The notes under the pieces are model-generated. The model searched no databases, was not told the DNA's origin, and worked only from the letters and a program-made list of their open reading frames with translations. From Thermoplasmata archaeon (lineage in GTDB: Archaea; Thermoplasmatota; Thermoplasmata; Lutacidiplasmatales; UBA184), in NCBI GenBank assembly GCA_021828715.1, contig JAJZDF010000066.1, forward strand, positions 1 to 5,200: a stretch of 5,200 nt of DNA, read 5' to 3'. A program made the translations under genes and the position numbers. Each line of letters starts with the position of its first letter. Positions within the stretch are counted from its first letter, which is position 1. This document shows positions 5,200 through 5,200 of this stretch, piece after piece.

Positions 5200-5200
5200 G

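Noticed and set aside
1..5200. CRISPR arrays, tRNA/rRNA genes, insertion sequences, phage or toxin-antitoxin genes
   Set aside because: No regularly spaced repeats, cloverleaf-like sequences, transposase motifs or terminal inverted repeats were seen on either strand.

Overview
This is a very GC-rich window (well over 60 % GC by eye, with G/C at most third codon positions). It is densely coded, with several GTG starts, 4-bp stop/start overlaps and few recognisable Shine-Dalgarno sequences. That fits a high-GC bacterium (actinobacterial-like or similar) or one of the GC-rich uncultured archaeal lineages. The sequence does not decide between them, and no rRNA, tRNA or lineage-specific marker is present.

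Positions 2-3353 (+ strand) look like the 3' part of a [NiFe]-hydrogenase operon. In order it holds: the C-terminal end of a group 3-type (probably 3b, cytoplasmic NAD(P)-linked) hydrogenase large subunit with the DPCISCATH active-site/processing motif; the endopeptidase that would trim that subunit; a HypA nickel chaperone that keeps the N-terminal Met-His-Glu but has no cysteine and so lacks the usual zinc finger; HypC; a ten-helix DMT/EamA-type membrane transporter; and a protein I recognise as DUF6390-like, a family of unknown function that I recall occurring next to hydrogenase genes. Genes are joined by 4-bp GTGA overlaps (subunit/protease, HypC/transporter) or gaps of 5-18 nt, so co-transcription and translational coupling are likely. 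The first three maturation genes have a clear job: nickel delivery (HypA), Fe(CN)2CO transfer (HypC) and final C-terminal cleavage (protease). HypB, HypD, HypE and HypF are not in the window. The transporter and the DUF6390-like gene are the unexplained members.

Positions 3257-3958 (- strand) encode a protein with two CBS domains whose 3' end runs 97 bp into the end of the DUF6390-like gene on the opposite strand. A 114-bp divergent spacer (3959-4072) separates it from a + strand gene (4073-4813) for a 246-residue helical protein, perhaps a degenerate hemerythrin (HHE)-like protein. That gene ends tail-to-tail, with a 28-bp overlap, against the C-terminal part of a malic enzyme on the - strand that leaves the window on the right.

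No mobile element, CRISPR array, RNA gene or convincing terminator was seen. The most interesting material is the zinc-finger-less HypA, plus the two uncharacterised passengers (transporter and DUF6390-like protein) at the end of the hydrogenase maturation operon.
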